Below are positions 17,171 through 26,484 of a stretch of 64,000 nucleotides of DNA, one piece after another. The position numbers were made by a program, and so were the translations under genes. Source of the DNA: Planococcus soli (GTDB lineage: Bacteria > Bacillota > Bacilli > Bacillales_A > Planococcaceae); contig NZ_WXYN01000022.1 of NCBI RefSeq assembly GCF_016881065.1, positions 1 to 64,000 of the forward strand, read 5' to 3'. Position 1 is the stretch's first letter; each line of letters starts with the position of its first letter. The notes beneath the pieces are model-generated. The model was not told the origin of the DNA, ran no database searches, and worked only from the letters and a program-made list of their open reading frames with translations.

Positions 17171-17190
17171 ACCAGAGGAGGAACATCATT

Positions 17191-18576
17191 ATGAAGGTTA
17201 CTAATCATGAAACATTGCGTACTATCGTTGGGGACTTGATGCCTCAGGCAATCGATACCTTAACGTCATACGTCAGAATTCCTTCAGTGGCTGCACAAAA
17301 CCAAGGGATTCCGGAAGCGGTCCAGTTTGTTGTCGACCTATTGGAAGGGACGGGTGGCGAAGCCCGCGTTCTGAGAGACTTGGGTGGCAACCCCGTTATT
17401 TACGGTTTTTTCCCGGCTGGAAAAAACGGTGCGCCGGATAAAACATTGCTGTTTTATAATCATTACGATGTCCAGCCGCCGGAACCGTTTGACGAATGGA
17501 AGACGGAACCTTTTGAGGCCACTGAAATCGAGGGGATTTTATATGGAAGGGGAGTCGCCGACAATAAAGCGGATTTGATTGTCCGTCTGACAGCGATTCA
17601 AGCCTTGCATGAGTCCGACGGTGGATTGCCGTGCAATGTGAAATTTATGATTGAGGGAGAAGAAGAAGTGGGGAGTCCCAACCTTCTTCCTTATTTGGAG
17701 AAGTACACCGAGTTGTTCCGGGCAGATGCGTGTATATGGGAGTTTGGCAACAAAGATGAGAAAGAGCGGGTCAGCATGGTGGCGGGCATTAAAGGAATGG
17801 CCTACATGGAATTGATTTGTGAAAGTGCTGATATTGATCTGCATTCGTCCATGGGCGCTTACGTCGATAATGCGGCTTGGCGTCTCGTCCACGCGTTGAC
17901 GTCTATGAAAAACGGCAAAAATGAAATCCTGGTGGAAGGGTTTTATGACGACATCATCCCGCCGACAGCTGAACAACTGGAGGTCGTCGAGTCATTGCCT
18001 TTTGAAGAAGACGCCTTAAAAGAAATGAACGGGCTCAAGCGTCCGCTTATTACAGAAGCGCTTGGAAAAGATCCGCGGATCGCGATGGTATTTGAACCGA
18101 CCATGACGATTTGCGGATTGGAAAGCGGCTATTACGGGAAAGGCAGCAAAACGGTGCTGCCAAAGCGGGCCATGGCAAAAGTGGACTGCCGTCTGGTACC
18201 GGGACAAGACCCTGAAAATATTGTTCAATCCATCAGACGCCATTTGGACAAACATGGATTTACGGATGTGGAAGTCCGTGCGTTGAACAGCCAGCGCGCC
18301 TACCGCTCCGATTTTTCCCATCCGTTTATCGCTCAGGTAGTCGAAACGGCCAAGGAAGCATACGGAGCAGAGATCGTCATGGCGCCGAATCATGCGGGCA
18401 CAGGGCCGATGCATGATATCGGAAACCGGCTGAAATTGCCGATCGTCAGCACAGGCGTCGGCTGGGCAAATTCAAAAGTGCATGCGCCGAATGAATCTAT
18501 CCGATTGAACGATTTTGAGCAAGGCACCGTGCATATGGCTTACTTGCTGAAAGCGTTTGGTCATCCGGAGAAGTAG
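17191..18576 (+). CDS. M20-family dipeptidase/deacylase
   Basis: 461 residues of the M20A/M20 dipeptidase type (ArgE/DapE/CPG2 relatives, long form). Metal and catalytic motifs in order: LLFYNHYDVQPPEP (His and first catalytic Asp), LYGRGVADNKAD (bridging Asp), MIEGEEEVGSPN (catalytic Glu pair). The dimerisation lid follows (residues ~210-370), and NHAGTGPMHDIG and STGVGWANSKVHAPNE complete the site. It binds two zinc ions and cleaves dipeptides or N-acyl amino acids in the cytoplasm. GAGGAGG is ~8 nt before ATG 17191. The ArgE/DapE biosynthetic role is unlikely without arg or dap neighbours. Confidence 0.9.
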   Translation: MKVTNHETLRTIVGDLMPQAIDTLTSYVRIPSVAAQNQGIPEAVQFVVDLLEGTGGEARVLRDLGGNPVIYGFFPAGKNGAPDKTLLFYNHYDVQPPEPFDEWKTEPFEATEIEGILYGRGVADNKADLIVRLTAIQALHESDGGLPCNVKFMIEGEEEVGSPNLLPYLEKYTELFRADACIWEFGNKDEKERVSMVAGIKGMAYMELICESADIDLHSSMGAYVDNAAWRLVHALTSMKNGKNEILVEGFYDDIIPPTAEQLEVVESLPFEEDALKEMNGLKRPLITEALGKDPRIAMVFEPTMTICGLESGYYGKGSKTVLPKRAMAKVDCRLVPGQDPENIVQSIRRHLDKHGFTDVEVRALNSQRAYRSDFSHPFIAQVVETAKEAYGAEIVMAPNHAGTGPMHDIGNRLKLPIVSTGVGWANSKVHAPNESIRLNDFEQGTVHMAYLLKAFGHPEK

Positions 18577-18950
18577 AATCAGGCTCTGCGAATTGAGAAA
18601 TGATGTTTAAATTGTCGCTTCCCTGTGTAAAAATCAATTCTAAACGTTTCCGACAATATGTGCCATGCATTATCACATCCGCTGCTTCAGCCTTGCGGGT
18701 GTGTTTTTTCATTTTTTTCATCTATAGGATGGCATGAAAGTTGGACGGAGCACAGTCCCGCGTCTTCCTCTCAAGCTATATTCGGACTTTACGGAAAATT
18801 TCTTACCATATATAATCCGGAGTCTTTTTAAAAATACTTGTTTGCATGGCGGCGTATACAGGGAAAACCCTTTGAATCAGGGAATGATCTTGGAGAATTT
18901 TAAAGGACTCTGTCCAATTATGAAGAATTTGAACTTAGGGAGGTGAAATT
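18577..18950. other. Intergenic stretch with full repeat-B copy
   Basis: Repeat B copy 3: TCGCTTCCCTGTGTAAAAAT at 18614, CAATTCTAAACG, then CACATCCGCTGCTTCAGC and GCGGGTGTGTTTTTTC (about 18676-18715), which doubles as terminator of the M20 gene. No gene seen in the remainder. Confidence 0.5.
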
Positions 18951-19175
18951 ATGAAGAAATTCGTCATCCAATATACCTTAGAAGAAGGACTCACTGTGGA
19001 AAGAACAGTGGAAGCAGAATCGAGGGAAGATGTGGCCTCCATGGCATTATCAGAACAGATTGTCCAGTTTGAGGACGTTTTCGGAGAATTGAATCTGTTT
19101 AATAAAGACGACATCAAACTAGTGAAAATAAAAGATTATATTGAGCCTGTCAATACTTCGAGAAGAGGTGGGTAA
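18951..19175 (+). CDS. Small hypothetical protein (74 aa)
   Basis: MKKFVIQYTLEEGLTVERTV start behind an excellent GGGAGGTG site (8 nt spacing). A short beta-alpha-beta-like soluble protein ending in DYIEPVNTSRRGG. Not recognised. The ribosome site and codon pattern argue that it is real. Confidence 0.65.
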   Translation: MKKFVIQYTLEEGLTVERTVEAESREDVASMALSEQIVQFEDVFGELNLFNKDDIKLVKIKDYIEPVNTSRRGG

Positions 19176-19254
19176 TGAAGCTGGGAATCCACATAAGTCT
19201 GTAATGGAGCGGACTTGTCATGCGGCTTTATGGGGGAAAAAGTAGTTATAATAA

Positions 19255-19330
19255 AAAACGACAGTGTCAAAACAATTCTAAATGATTTTGGCAATACGCG
19301 ATAACTTATATTTTGATACCGCCGCCTCTG
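19255..19330. repeat. Repeat B, degenerate copy
   Basis: CAGTGTCAAAACAATTCTAA followed by ATGATTTTGGCAATA aligns with repeat B copies 2 and 3; the 3' part (GATACCGCCGCCTCTGAC) is also comparable. Confidence 0.45.
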
Positions 19331-19430
19331 ACTTATCAATATTTCGAGTAAAAACCTTCCCTATTTTCCTGAATAAATACTGTTCAGCTCTAAAGAACAG
19401 CAGGCTATAATCACTCCAGGGGGAATTCTC

Positions 19431-21089
19431 ATGAACTTAAGCAACCTGAAAACAACCGTGCCGGCAAAGCTTTATAAACGTGGCCTTGATTATTTTGAGC
19501 AGGATTTTGTGGAGCAATTGACGGAAGATGCGCCGAATCGGTGGCATGCGCTGGTAGCGGGCACGCGGGATTACGAGGTGTCGGTCAATTTGACGAAAGA
19601 TGGAACGATTGTGGGTTCTTACTGTACCTGCCCGTTCGAATCGGATTCACTGTGCAAGCATGAAGTGGCGGTATGCTTGGCGATCCGTGAATATAAAGAA
19701 GAGAACGGTTCGACTGCAGTGGATGTGCTGACGCAATTAAAGACGCTGAAAAAAGCGGAGCTGCTGGAAATTCTGGAGGAGCTGGTGGAGAAGCAGCCAT
19801 CCGTCCAACTTTATTTAACAGAGAAATTCTCGGATTCGAGTGATATGAATGAGGAAAAGGCGCGTCGAATCATCCGGAAATCAGTGAGCCGCGCCAGCCG
19901 CAGCGGATTTATCGATTGGGACCGGCCGGATCAGGCTCTCGAAGGCGTTTTGGAAGTCCTCGAATATATGGATGGATTGGACTCGCAGCAAGATGCTGAA
20001 AAGATCATCCGCCTCAGTTTGATTATCATAAAAGAATGTACTGAAATACTGGGAATTGCGGACAGTTCGTCCGGGGACATCAGTTCAGTTATCTACGAAA
20101 GCCTGGAGAAAGTTGACGATGCGCTGGCGCAGTGGCCGGAAGATCTGGATAGAGCGACTGTTGACCGTATGCTCAATCTGCTGTATCCACATATCCTGTT
20201 CGGACTGGAGCAGGACATGACAGATGCACCAAGTAGTTTGCTGGAATCTGTCCTGCAATGGAATGAAAGCAGCGATTTCACAGACAAGTTTTATGATTTT
20301 ATTGAAAAAGTGATTGGCAGCAAGGAAATGCAAAACAAGTCATTCGATTACGAGGAAGAGCGGTTTCGCCGATGCCAGCTGAGGGTGCTGCAGCAACAGG
20401 GAGACAAGGAAGCGGTCGAAGCATTTTACGTGAAGCACCACCACTATTCAGAAATCCGAAAAGCACAGACTCTGCAGGCGCTGGTTGCGGGTGAATTTGA
20501 AAAAGTGATCCGGTTGTGTGAAGAGTCGGAAGGATTGGATGCGAACCTCCCGGGACTCCTGCAAGACTGGAAGGAGCTGCGCTTTGCAGCTTATGAAGGA
20601 ATGGGCAGCACGGCGGAAATGATCGACCTCAGCTTTGAGTTTGCTCTGCAAGGGGAGGGGAAATATTACGTTAAGCTGAAGAGTTTGGTGGATGTGGAGC
20701 AATGGTCGGAGAAGTTGGAATTGCTTCTTGCGGAGATGAAAACCAGTCCGCGGAGTCTGCCGCTGTATCTCGAAATTTTGATTGATGAAAAGAGGTTGGA
20801 GGAGCTGCTGGATTATTGTCGCAGCAATGTCTCTGCAATCGAGTACCTGTATCCGCATCTGCTTGCCGATTATCCGCATGAAGTGAATGAGATTTATACG
20901 ACCTATATATACCGCCTGATCGAACGGGCTTCCAACCGCAAGGCATACTGGACTGCCTGCCAAAGGATCAAAGATTTTCAGCAGGCGCTGGGGGCTGAAG
21001 CGGCCGCGGGGCTGATTGAGGAGTTGAAGTTCATGTACCCGAAACGGATAGCGCTGCTGGATGAGTTGGGGAAGATTGAGTCGAAATGA
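19431..21089 (+). CDS. SWIM zinc-finger protein
   Basis: 552 residues. The N-terminal SWIM zinc finger is C65-T-C67...C75-K-H77 (CxCx7CxH). The rest is a helical repeat-like body (TPR/HEAT-like helices) with many Leu/Glu-rich segments. SWIM fingers bind DNA or protein; in Bacillales this architecture often occurs with SNF2 helicases, but none is next to it here. CAGGGGGAA lies 6 nt before ATG 19431. A solitary gene followed by a bidirectional terminator. Confidence 0.85.
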   Translation: MNLSNLKTTVPAKLYKRGLDYFEQDFVEQLTEDAPNRWHALVAGTRDYEVSVNLTKDGTIVGSYCTCPFESDSLCKHEVAVCLAIREYKEENGSTAVDVLTQLKTLKKAELLEILEELVEKQPSVQLYLTEKFSDSSDMNEEKARRIIRKSVSRASRSGFIDWDRPDQALEGVLEVLEYMDGLDSQQDAEKIIRLSLIIIKECTEILGIADSSSGDISSVIYESLEKVDDALAQWPEDLDRATVDRMLNLLYPHILFGLEQDMTDAPSSLLESVLQWNESSDFTDKFYDFIEKVIGSKEMQNKSFDYEEERFRRCQLRVLQQQGDKEAVEAFYVKHHHYSEIRKAQTLQALVAGEFEKVIRLCEESEGLDANLPGLLQDWKELRFAAYEGMGSTAEMIDLSFEFALQGEGKYYVKLKSLVDVEQWSEKLELLLAEMKTSPRSLPLYLEILIDEKRLEELLDYCRSNVSAIEYLYPHLLADYPHEVNEIYTTYIYRLIERASNRKAYWTACQRIKDFQQALGAEAAAGLIEELKFMYPKRIALLDELGKIESK

Positions 21090-21249
21090 TTGTGTCGCTC
21101 CCTGCTAAGCGAAATCGAATTATAACTAACAGAACCTAAAAGCTAATATGCTCCAATTTAGACATAAAAAAGACCGAGTGCGTTAACACTCGGCCGATGC
21201 AGTACATGCCGTATAAGAACGGCTGGCCAAATTGAAGATGTTATTAAGC

Positions 21250-21299
21250 AAAAAAGTAACCACCTACAATCCTGGCAGGGAGAAGGCGGTTACTTTTTT
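21250..21299. terminator. Bidirectional terminator
   Basis: AAAAAAGTAACCACCT pairs with AGGCGGTTACTTTTTT (one mismatch) between the SWIM gene and the convergent exporter gene. Confidence 0.85.
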
Positions 21300-21306
21300 G
21301 TTGATG

Positions 21307-22335
21307 TTATTTTTGTGCCTGGTTCAGCAGCTGATCTAGACGGTGCAGATAAAATGTATAATCAAAAAGAGCAGATGCTACGATCATTAATCGGATGTTC
21401 TTCTCCGGATCTTCCTTAGAGAGAGAAAGCACTGATTCATAAAATTCGTTTCTTCGGTTTAACATATCTGCGTCTGAATGCTGAAATTCTTTAATCTTGC
21501 CCTGATATTTCAAAAATAGGTACTCATGATATTTAATTAATTCTTCCAGGTACTGATCAAATAACTGATTGACACTTTTTTCAGACTTACTCTGAAAGTA
21601 ATGGTCATCAATTTTTCCGAGAAGCTGATCTCCCTCCTCTAATGTCTTCAGCATCTGCCTGAAAACAATCATTTCTCTGTCGTTCAATTGTTTTGTTCGT
21701 GATTTTCCGAGCTTAATTCTTTCCTCATCAAACAACTCGAATTGCTCCACTAAGTTTTCAAGTTCTTTCTTAAAGTTACGGGAAAGAACCTGATAGGAAC
21801 CTTCTGTCAGCTCATTTGAAATTGCAGTTCTTAATAACAATGACATTTGCTGGAAAGCTGAGTGGATGTTATCCGAAAAATTCTTTTTATATTTCGGTGG
21901 AAAAACAACCAGATTAACTACTATAGCGGAAATCGTTCCTACCAAAATAACTAAAAATCTTTCCAGGGCAAAATACAAATCCTCGCCTGCACCGGAAGTC
22001 ATAATCGCAGCTACCGTTACAAGAGTTAGGGGGATTGTGCTATCCATTTTTAATTTCAAGCTTAATGAAATCATAATCATAATAACTAAACCGATGGTGA
22101 TCGGATTTTCGCCCAAAAAATAGATGAAAAACAACGAGATGGATGCGCCTAACGTATTTGTAATCAATTGATCGGGCAATTGCTTCCAAGTCCGGTATAA
22201 CGAGGGCTGTACAGCTAAAATAGCTGCAACAGCTGCAAACGCAATGTTGTCCAATCCGAAAAAATCACATACATATATGGCAATTATAACTGCTACTCCA
22301 GTTTTAAAAATACGAGGACCAAAAGTAATATCCAT
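21307..22335 (-). CDS. Aromatic acid exporter family (FUSC/ArAE) membrane protein
   Basis: 342 residues. The N-terminal half has five to six membrane helices (GVAVIIAIYVCDFFGL, AFAAVAAILAVQPSLYRTWKQ, ITIGLVIMIMISLSL, FLVILVGTISAIVVNLVVFPP). The motif AVQPSLYRTWKQ...T.GA is typical of the ArAE family. The C-terminal ~180 residues are cytoplasmic and helical, as in the Bacillus YgaE/YqjA-type members. Proteins of this family export aromatic carboxylates. AAAGGAGAA precedes the ATG at 22335. Confidence 0.87.
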   Translation of the reverse strand: MDITFGPRIFKTGVAVIIAIYVCDFFGLDNIAFAAVAAILAVQPSLYRTWKQLPDQLITNTLGASISLFFIYFLGENPITIGLVIMIMISLSLKLKMDSTIPLTLVTVAAIMTSGAGEDLYFALERFLVILVGTISAIVVNLVVFPPKYKKNFSDNIHSAFQQMSLLLRTAISNELTEGSYQVLSRNFKKELENLVEQFELFDEERIKLGKSRTKQLNDREMIVFRQMLKTLEEGDQLLGKIDDHYFQSKSEKSVNQLFDQYLEELIKYHEYLFLKYQGKIKEFQHSDADMLNRRNEFYESVLSLSKEDPEKNIRLMIVASALFDYTFYLHRLDQLLNQAQK

Positions 22336-22499
22336 TTCTCCTTTCAGATAATAAAGAACTGGAGGAATGCTTTTTCACTCACCAGTATCTCGTTAGATAA
22401 TTATTATCTATGTTATATAATGTTGTCTGATTAAACTTTAAATTGCGATCGATATTATGTCAAAAGTGAGTATTGCACTTCAGTATTTTTATCAGTTAA

Positions 22500-22558
22500 T
22501 GTAAAAAGGGACTGTTACTCAAAAGTCATTTTCATGCCCTTTTGGGACAGCCCCATTC
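22500..22558. repeat. Short inverted repeat resembling IS1182-type ends
   Basis: GGGACTGT...CAAAAGTCA and TGCCCTTTTGGGACAGCCCC form a long imperfect hairpin (stem ~20, loop TTTTCA). It serves as terminator for the antiporter gene and resembles the GGGCTGTCCCAAAAG ends of some transposons. Confidence 0.5.
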
Positions 22559-22585
22559 TATAATTTATTCGTTCTGCTCTACATG

Positions 22586-23542
22586 TTAATTCCTCAAAAT
22601 AATGTAAACAACGTAAATAATGTAGATAACGGCTAAAGCCGAACCTTCAATCCTTGAAATCTTATACTTGGTTCTTGCAAGAATCATTAATAGGATGGAC
22701 ACAGCGATCATTACCCATACATCCTGAAAAATCTTCGAATCCACCGTTAAAGGATGGATAGCTGCTGAGGTTCCCAGTATGAAGAATATGTTGAAGATAT
22801 TGCTGCCGATGATATTTCCTAACGCAATTTCCACCTGTTTCTTTAACGCTGCGGTTATAGAGGTGACCAGCTCAGGAAGTGAAGTACCTACAGCCACGAT
22901 CGTCAAACCGACTAAGGTCTCGCTCATTCCAAGTGAGAGGGCGATCTGAATGCTGTTTTCTACGACCAGGTTACCGCCAAACACGATGGCCGCAAGTCCG
23001 CCGATTGTTAAGAATGTATTTTTCATTTTGGATATGTTCGCGATATCAGCGGGATTTTCTTCTATGTTCATTCGGTCTTTTCTTGCCACCTCAAAGATAT
23101 AGTAAAGAAAAATCACAAAGAATAGGAGCAAAATAAGGCCTTCAGTTCTTGTAATCAGATTGCTGCCTGATGATCCGAGTTGAATGTCGCTGATCAGAAG
23201 CAGCAATGCAACTGCGCCCAATAAGGCGAATGGAATTTCTTTTCTTATGGTTTCGCTCTGAACCATCAAAGGGAAAACGAGTGCTGTAACTCCTAAAATG
23301 AACGTGATATTAAAGATGTTGCTGCCAACTACATTCCCGATAGCTACATCACTGTTTCCTTCGAATGCAGCAATAAAACTGACGGACGCTTCCGGTGCGC
23401 TTGTACCAAAAGCTACAATTGTTAAGCCGATTAACAGGGGTGAAACCCTCAAGCTTTGCGCTATTTTTGAAGCTCCTTCTACAAAAAAATCAGCTCCTTT
23501 AATCAAAAGAGCGAATCCTACTAATAATAAAAAATAAGTCAT
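22586..23542 (-). CDS. Calcium/sodium antiporter (YrbG family)
   Basis: 318 residues, about 10 membrane helices in two inverted halves. The two alpha-repeats carry the cation-binding signatures FGTSAPEASVSF...GNVVGSNIFNI (N half) and VGTSLPELVTSI...GNIIGSNIFNI (C half). These are the conserved acid and Ser/Asn residues of K-independent Na/Ca exchangers. It exchanges Ca2+ for Na+ or H+ across the membrane. AAAGGAA lies upstream of ATG 23542. Single-gene unit. Confidence 0.93.
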   Translation of the reverse strand: MTYFLLLVGFALLIKGADFFVEGASKIAQSLRVSPLLIGLTIVAFGTSAPEASVSFIAAFEGNSDVAIGNVVGSNIFNITFILGVTALVFPLMVQSETIRKEIPFALLGAVALLLLISDIQLGSSGSNLITRTEGLILLLFFVIFLYYIFEVARKDRMNIEENPADIANISKMKNTFLTIGGLAAIVFGGNLVVENSIQIALSLGMSETLVGLTIVAVGTSLPELVTSITAALKKQVEIALGNIIGSNIFNIFFILGTSAAIHPLTVDSKIFQDVWVMIAVSILLMILARTKYKISRIEGSALAVIYIIYVVYIILRN

Positions 23543-23771
23543 GTGGGCTTCAATTCCTTTCTAATTTTTTCATTTGTTGTTAAGAGAAGTCACTTTCCTC
23601 TTTTCTATGCCAATACCCTTCGAACTATTTTAAAAACCATAAAAAGTCGTCACCCAGAGCCTTCGGAATGTGAAAACTTTGAAATCTGAAAGAATTTAAG
23701 GTTCAATAGTCTAAAAGTTTACCATGTAAATACATAAAAAAGAAGTAATCCAAACAGATGGAGGCGAAGAA

Positions 23772-24215
23772 ATGGCAGATATTCGAATTTGTCGTTATGA
23801 ATCATCTTTTGCCGATGAAGCGGTAGCAATGTGGCGATTGAGCAAGAAGAAGGCGATCGGGCAAAAAGAAATCCATTCTTTTGAAAGCCACGTCCACTTT
23901 TTGAATCATATTTTACCGCAGGACTATGAAATTTATTTGGCGCTCGAGAAGGAGCGTGTGGTCGGCATTGTCGTTTTCAAATCGGATGAACTGAACCAGC
24001 TTTATGTAGCCAACGACCAGCAAGGAAAAGGAATTGGAGAGGCATTATTGAATATAGCGAAAGAGCATTCGAGCGGCAGTCTATTTTTGTATACGTTTGA
24101 AATAAATAAGAATGCACAACGGTTTTATGAAAAGCATGGATTTGTAGAAGTCGGGCGAGGATATGAGAATGAAGAAAATTTGCCTGATATCAAATATGAG
24201 TGGCGGGAAAGGTAA
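23772..24215 (+). CDS. GNAT family N-acetyltransferase
   Basis: 147 residues, one GNAT fold. Motif A is LNQLYVANDQQGKGIGEALL (acetyl-CoA pyrophosphate loop Q-x-x-G-x-G), and motif B follows as NKNAQRFYEKHGFVEVG. The acceptor is unknown. GGAGG precedes ATG 23772. The gene stands alone, convergent with the SDR gene across a strong terminator. Confidence 0.92.
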   Translation: MADIRICRYESSFADEAVAMWRLSKKKAIGQKEIHSFESHVHFLNHILPQDYEIYLALEKERVVGIVVFKSDELNQLYVANDQQGKGIGEALLNIAKEHSSGSLFLYTFEINKNAQRFYEKHGFVEVGRGYENEENLPDIKYEWRER

Positions 24216-24296
24216 GGTGAATTTTAAAGGTGCTTGTCCTGGTATGGAAAGCATTTTATGGGTTTGCATTTTGGATTTGGACAATAAAAGGTAATC

Positions 24297-24340
24297 AAAA
24301 ATCACGCAGGGAAAAAATCATTTCCCCTGCGTGATTTTTT
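24297..24340. terminator. Bidirectional terminator
   Basis: AAAATCACGCAGGGAAA pairs with TTTCCCCTGCGTGATTTT, followed by more T residues, between convergent genes. Confidence 0.92.
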
Positions 24341-24362
24341 GGTTCTAAGCTTGGAAATTTGC

Positions 24363-25106
24363 TTACTGGGCTGTGTATCCTCCGTCCACCATGATTGTGG
24401 CCCCTGTGACAAAATCATTTTCGCACAGGAAGATGATGGCATGAGCCACTTCTTCCGGCCGTCCCAAACGGCCGATTGGATGTTTTACGACGCTTCGCTC
24501 ATAAGCTTCGGGGCTTAATGTCGTGCGGTTTGACATAGCGGTTTCAATATAGCCCGGACTTACCGCGTTTACTCGGATGTTTTTGTCTGCATATTGCAGC
24601 GCCAAAGATTTTGTCATCAATTTCACTGCCCCTTTAGAAGCGCTGACCGCAAAAGCCCGTGCCTCTCCGACACTTCCCAGGATAGAAGCTGTGTTGACAA
24701 TGGTGCCGCCACCGGATTTCAGCATTTCGCGGATGGCGTGCTTGGAACCGAAGAAGACCCCGTCCTGGTTGACGGCGATCACTTTCCGGTAATCTTCATA
24801 GGATAGCAAATGCGTTTCACTGAGTGCGCGAATCCCGGCATTGTTCACCATGATGTCGATCTGCCCAAATGTTTTGACCGTCTCGGCTATCAGATTTGCT
24901 ACAGATTCTTCTAGAGAAGCATCGACTTCAATAAATACAGCTTCTGCTCCTGTGCCTTGAAGTTCTTTTGCAGCGGCTTCTCCACCTTCTGTATTAATAT
25001 CGGCCACTACCACTTTTGCGCCTTTTGCGGTAAGTGCTTGTGCCGTCGCCAAGCCAATTCCTGAAGCCGCTCCGGTGACAACTGCCACTTTTCCTGCCAG
25101 TTCCAC
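24363..25106 (-). CDS. SDR-family oxidoreductase lacking the catalytic tyrosine
   Basis: 247 residues with a GTG start behind GAGGAGG. Classical short-chain dehydrogenase fold: TGAASGIG cofactor loop near residue 12, ADINTEGG after strand 2 (D selects NAD(H)), NNAGIR, a serine in NTASILGS, and SPGYIETAM. The active-site element that normally reads Y-x-x-x-K reads V154-S-A-S-K158: tyrosine is replaced by valine (codon GTC). The rest of the protein is intact. A classical redox activity is therefore doubtful; it may have lost activity or adopted another role. Confidence 0.88.
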   Translation of the reverse strand: MELAGKVAVVTGAASGIGLATAQALTAKGAKVVVADINTEGGEAAAKELQGTGAEAVFIEVDASLEESVANLIAETVKTFGQIDIMVNNAGIRALSETHLLSYEDYRKVIAVNQDGVFFGSKHAIREMLKSGGGTIVNTASILGSVGEARAFAVSASKGAVKLMTKSLALQYADKNIRVNAVSPGYIETAMSNRTTLSPEAYERSVVKHPIGRLGRPEEVAHAIIFLCENDFVTGATIMVDGGYTAQ

Positions 25107-25343
25107 TTGAATTCCTCCTCTTTTCGAATGTCTTTCTAGTAGCTAGTTTACCATTATTATTTTGAATATTCAGTCTTTTTATCGCACTTATGATCAAAGC
25201 CAATAAATTGTGCCGGGGTGAAGGGGAATAATGAAGCGGTCAGCGGAAGTTGTTCTATTCGCTATTTTTTGGAATGTAGAGTAGTTTGAGTTTTCAGTCA
25301 GGTAAGAGTAATCTTAAAGTAGAAGTGAGAGGAGTGAAAGTGG

Positions 25344-26186
25344 ATGGAAAAAGCAATACCAGAAGTTACGTTGAACGACGGAACAAAATTACCGGTTACC
25401 GGACTCGGTACATACGGGCTTTGGGGCAATGCAGGGGCGAACGCAGTCAGCAGCGGGATCAATGCCGGCTATCGGTTGATCGACACGGCATATAATTACG
25501 AGAACGAAGGAGCGGTCGGGGAAGGCATCAAACGCAGCGGTGTTTCCCGTGAAGATTTGTGGATTACCTCCAAGCTGCCAGGCCGTTATCATACTTACGA
25601 CAAAGCGATGGTTGCGATTCAGGAATCATTGTACCGTTCAAAGCTGGATTATTTTGATCTATATTTGATCCACTGGCCGATGCCAAATCAAGACGTATAT
25701 GTGGAAGCGTGGCAAGCCTTGATTGATGCGAAGAAATGGGGGCTCATCCGGTCGATTGGCGTCAGTAACTTCCTGCCTGAACACCTGGAGCGCATTATTC
25801 AGGAGACAGGAGTAACACCGAGTCTGAATCAGGTCGAATTGCATCCGTTCTTTAATCAGGAAGAGCAGCGGAGCGTACACAAGAATCTCAATATCCAAAC
25901 AGAGTCATGGAGCCCGATTGCCAAAGCAGCGGACATTATGTCGAATGAAACAATCAGTAAGATAGCAGGCGTCCACCACAAAACGATTGCTCAAGTGGTC
26001 CTGCGCTGGCAATACCAAATAGGATCCGTTTCGATTCCGCGATCCATTTCTCCTCAGCGGCAGCGAGAAAACCTGGCTATTTTCGATTTTGCCTTGAGCG
26101 ATGCCGAAATGACTGCGATAGCAGAACTGTCCCGTCCAGACGGCAGGCTGTTTGATATGGACCCGGCTACCCATGAAGAATTTTAA
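25344..26186 (+). CDS. Aldo/keto reductase
   Basis: 280 residues, a TIM-barrel NADPH-dependent reductase of the 2,5-diketo-gluconate reductase/YvgN type. Catalytic tetrad contexts are visible: IDTAYNYENE (Asp and Tyr), WITSKLPG (Lys) and LYLIHWPMP (His). C-terminal NADPH pocket: SVSIPRSISPQRQREN. It reduces aldehydes and ketones in the cytoplasm. GAGGAG precedes ATG 25344. The promoter region is divergent from the SDR gene. Confidence 0.93.
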   Translation: MEKAIPEVTLNDGTKLPVTGLGTYGLWGNAGANAVSSGINAGYRLIDTAYNYENEGAVGEGIKRSGVSREDLWITSKLPGRYHTYDKAMVAIQESLYRSKLDYFDLYLIHWPMPNQDVYVEAWQALIDAKKWGLIRSIGVSNFLPEHLERIIQETGVTPSLNQVELHPFFNQEEQRSVHKNLNIQTESWSPIAKAADIMSNETISKIAGVHHKTIAQVVLRWQYQIGSVSIPRSISPQRQRENLAIFDFALSDAEMTAIAELSRPDGRLFDMDPATHEEF

Positions 26187-26287
26187 TATAGGTACTGGTC
26201 GATTGCTGCATAGAAGAATGTAAGGAGTGTGAGAAATAATAGCAGCTCCAGACAAATGAGTCAAAACAATTCTTAATTTATGATAGA

Positions 26288-26325
26288 AGCGCCTGGTCTA
26301 TACCAGGCGCTGCATTTTATTTTTG
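26288..26325 (+). terminator. Terminator after aldo/keto reductase
   Basis: AGCGCCTGG TCTATA CCAGGCGCT perfect hairpin followed by TTTTATTTTT. Just left of it, CAAAACAATTCTTAAT (about 26264) is a relic of repeat B. Confidence 0.85.
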
Positions 26326-26484
26326 AGAAATTGCCCTTAATTAGAAAGTAAATTCTTTCAGAAATCATCCTGCAACCCGTCGCTTACTCTAAGTAGGGAA
26401 TAATAGAAATTAGCTCTCAAACAAAAGGCAAGTGCAGAGCGGTTTCCCGGTGGTTTCAGAAGACTAAAAGCAGGGGTGAACACG

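Noticed and set aside
18734-18946. A 70-codon frame before the 74-aa protein gene
   Set aside because: No ribosome site, no conserved motif, and it overlaps the leader of the gene at 18951.
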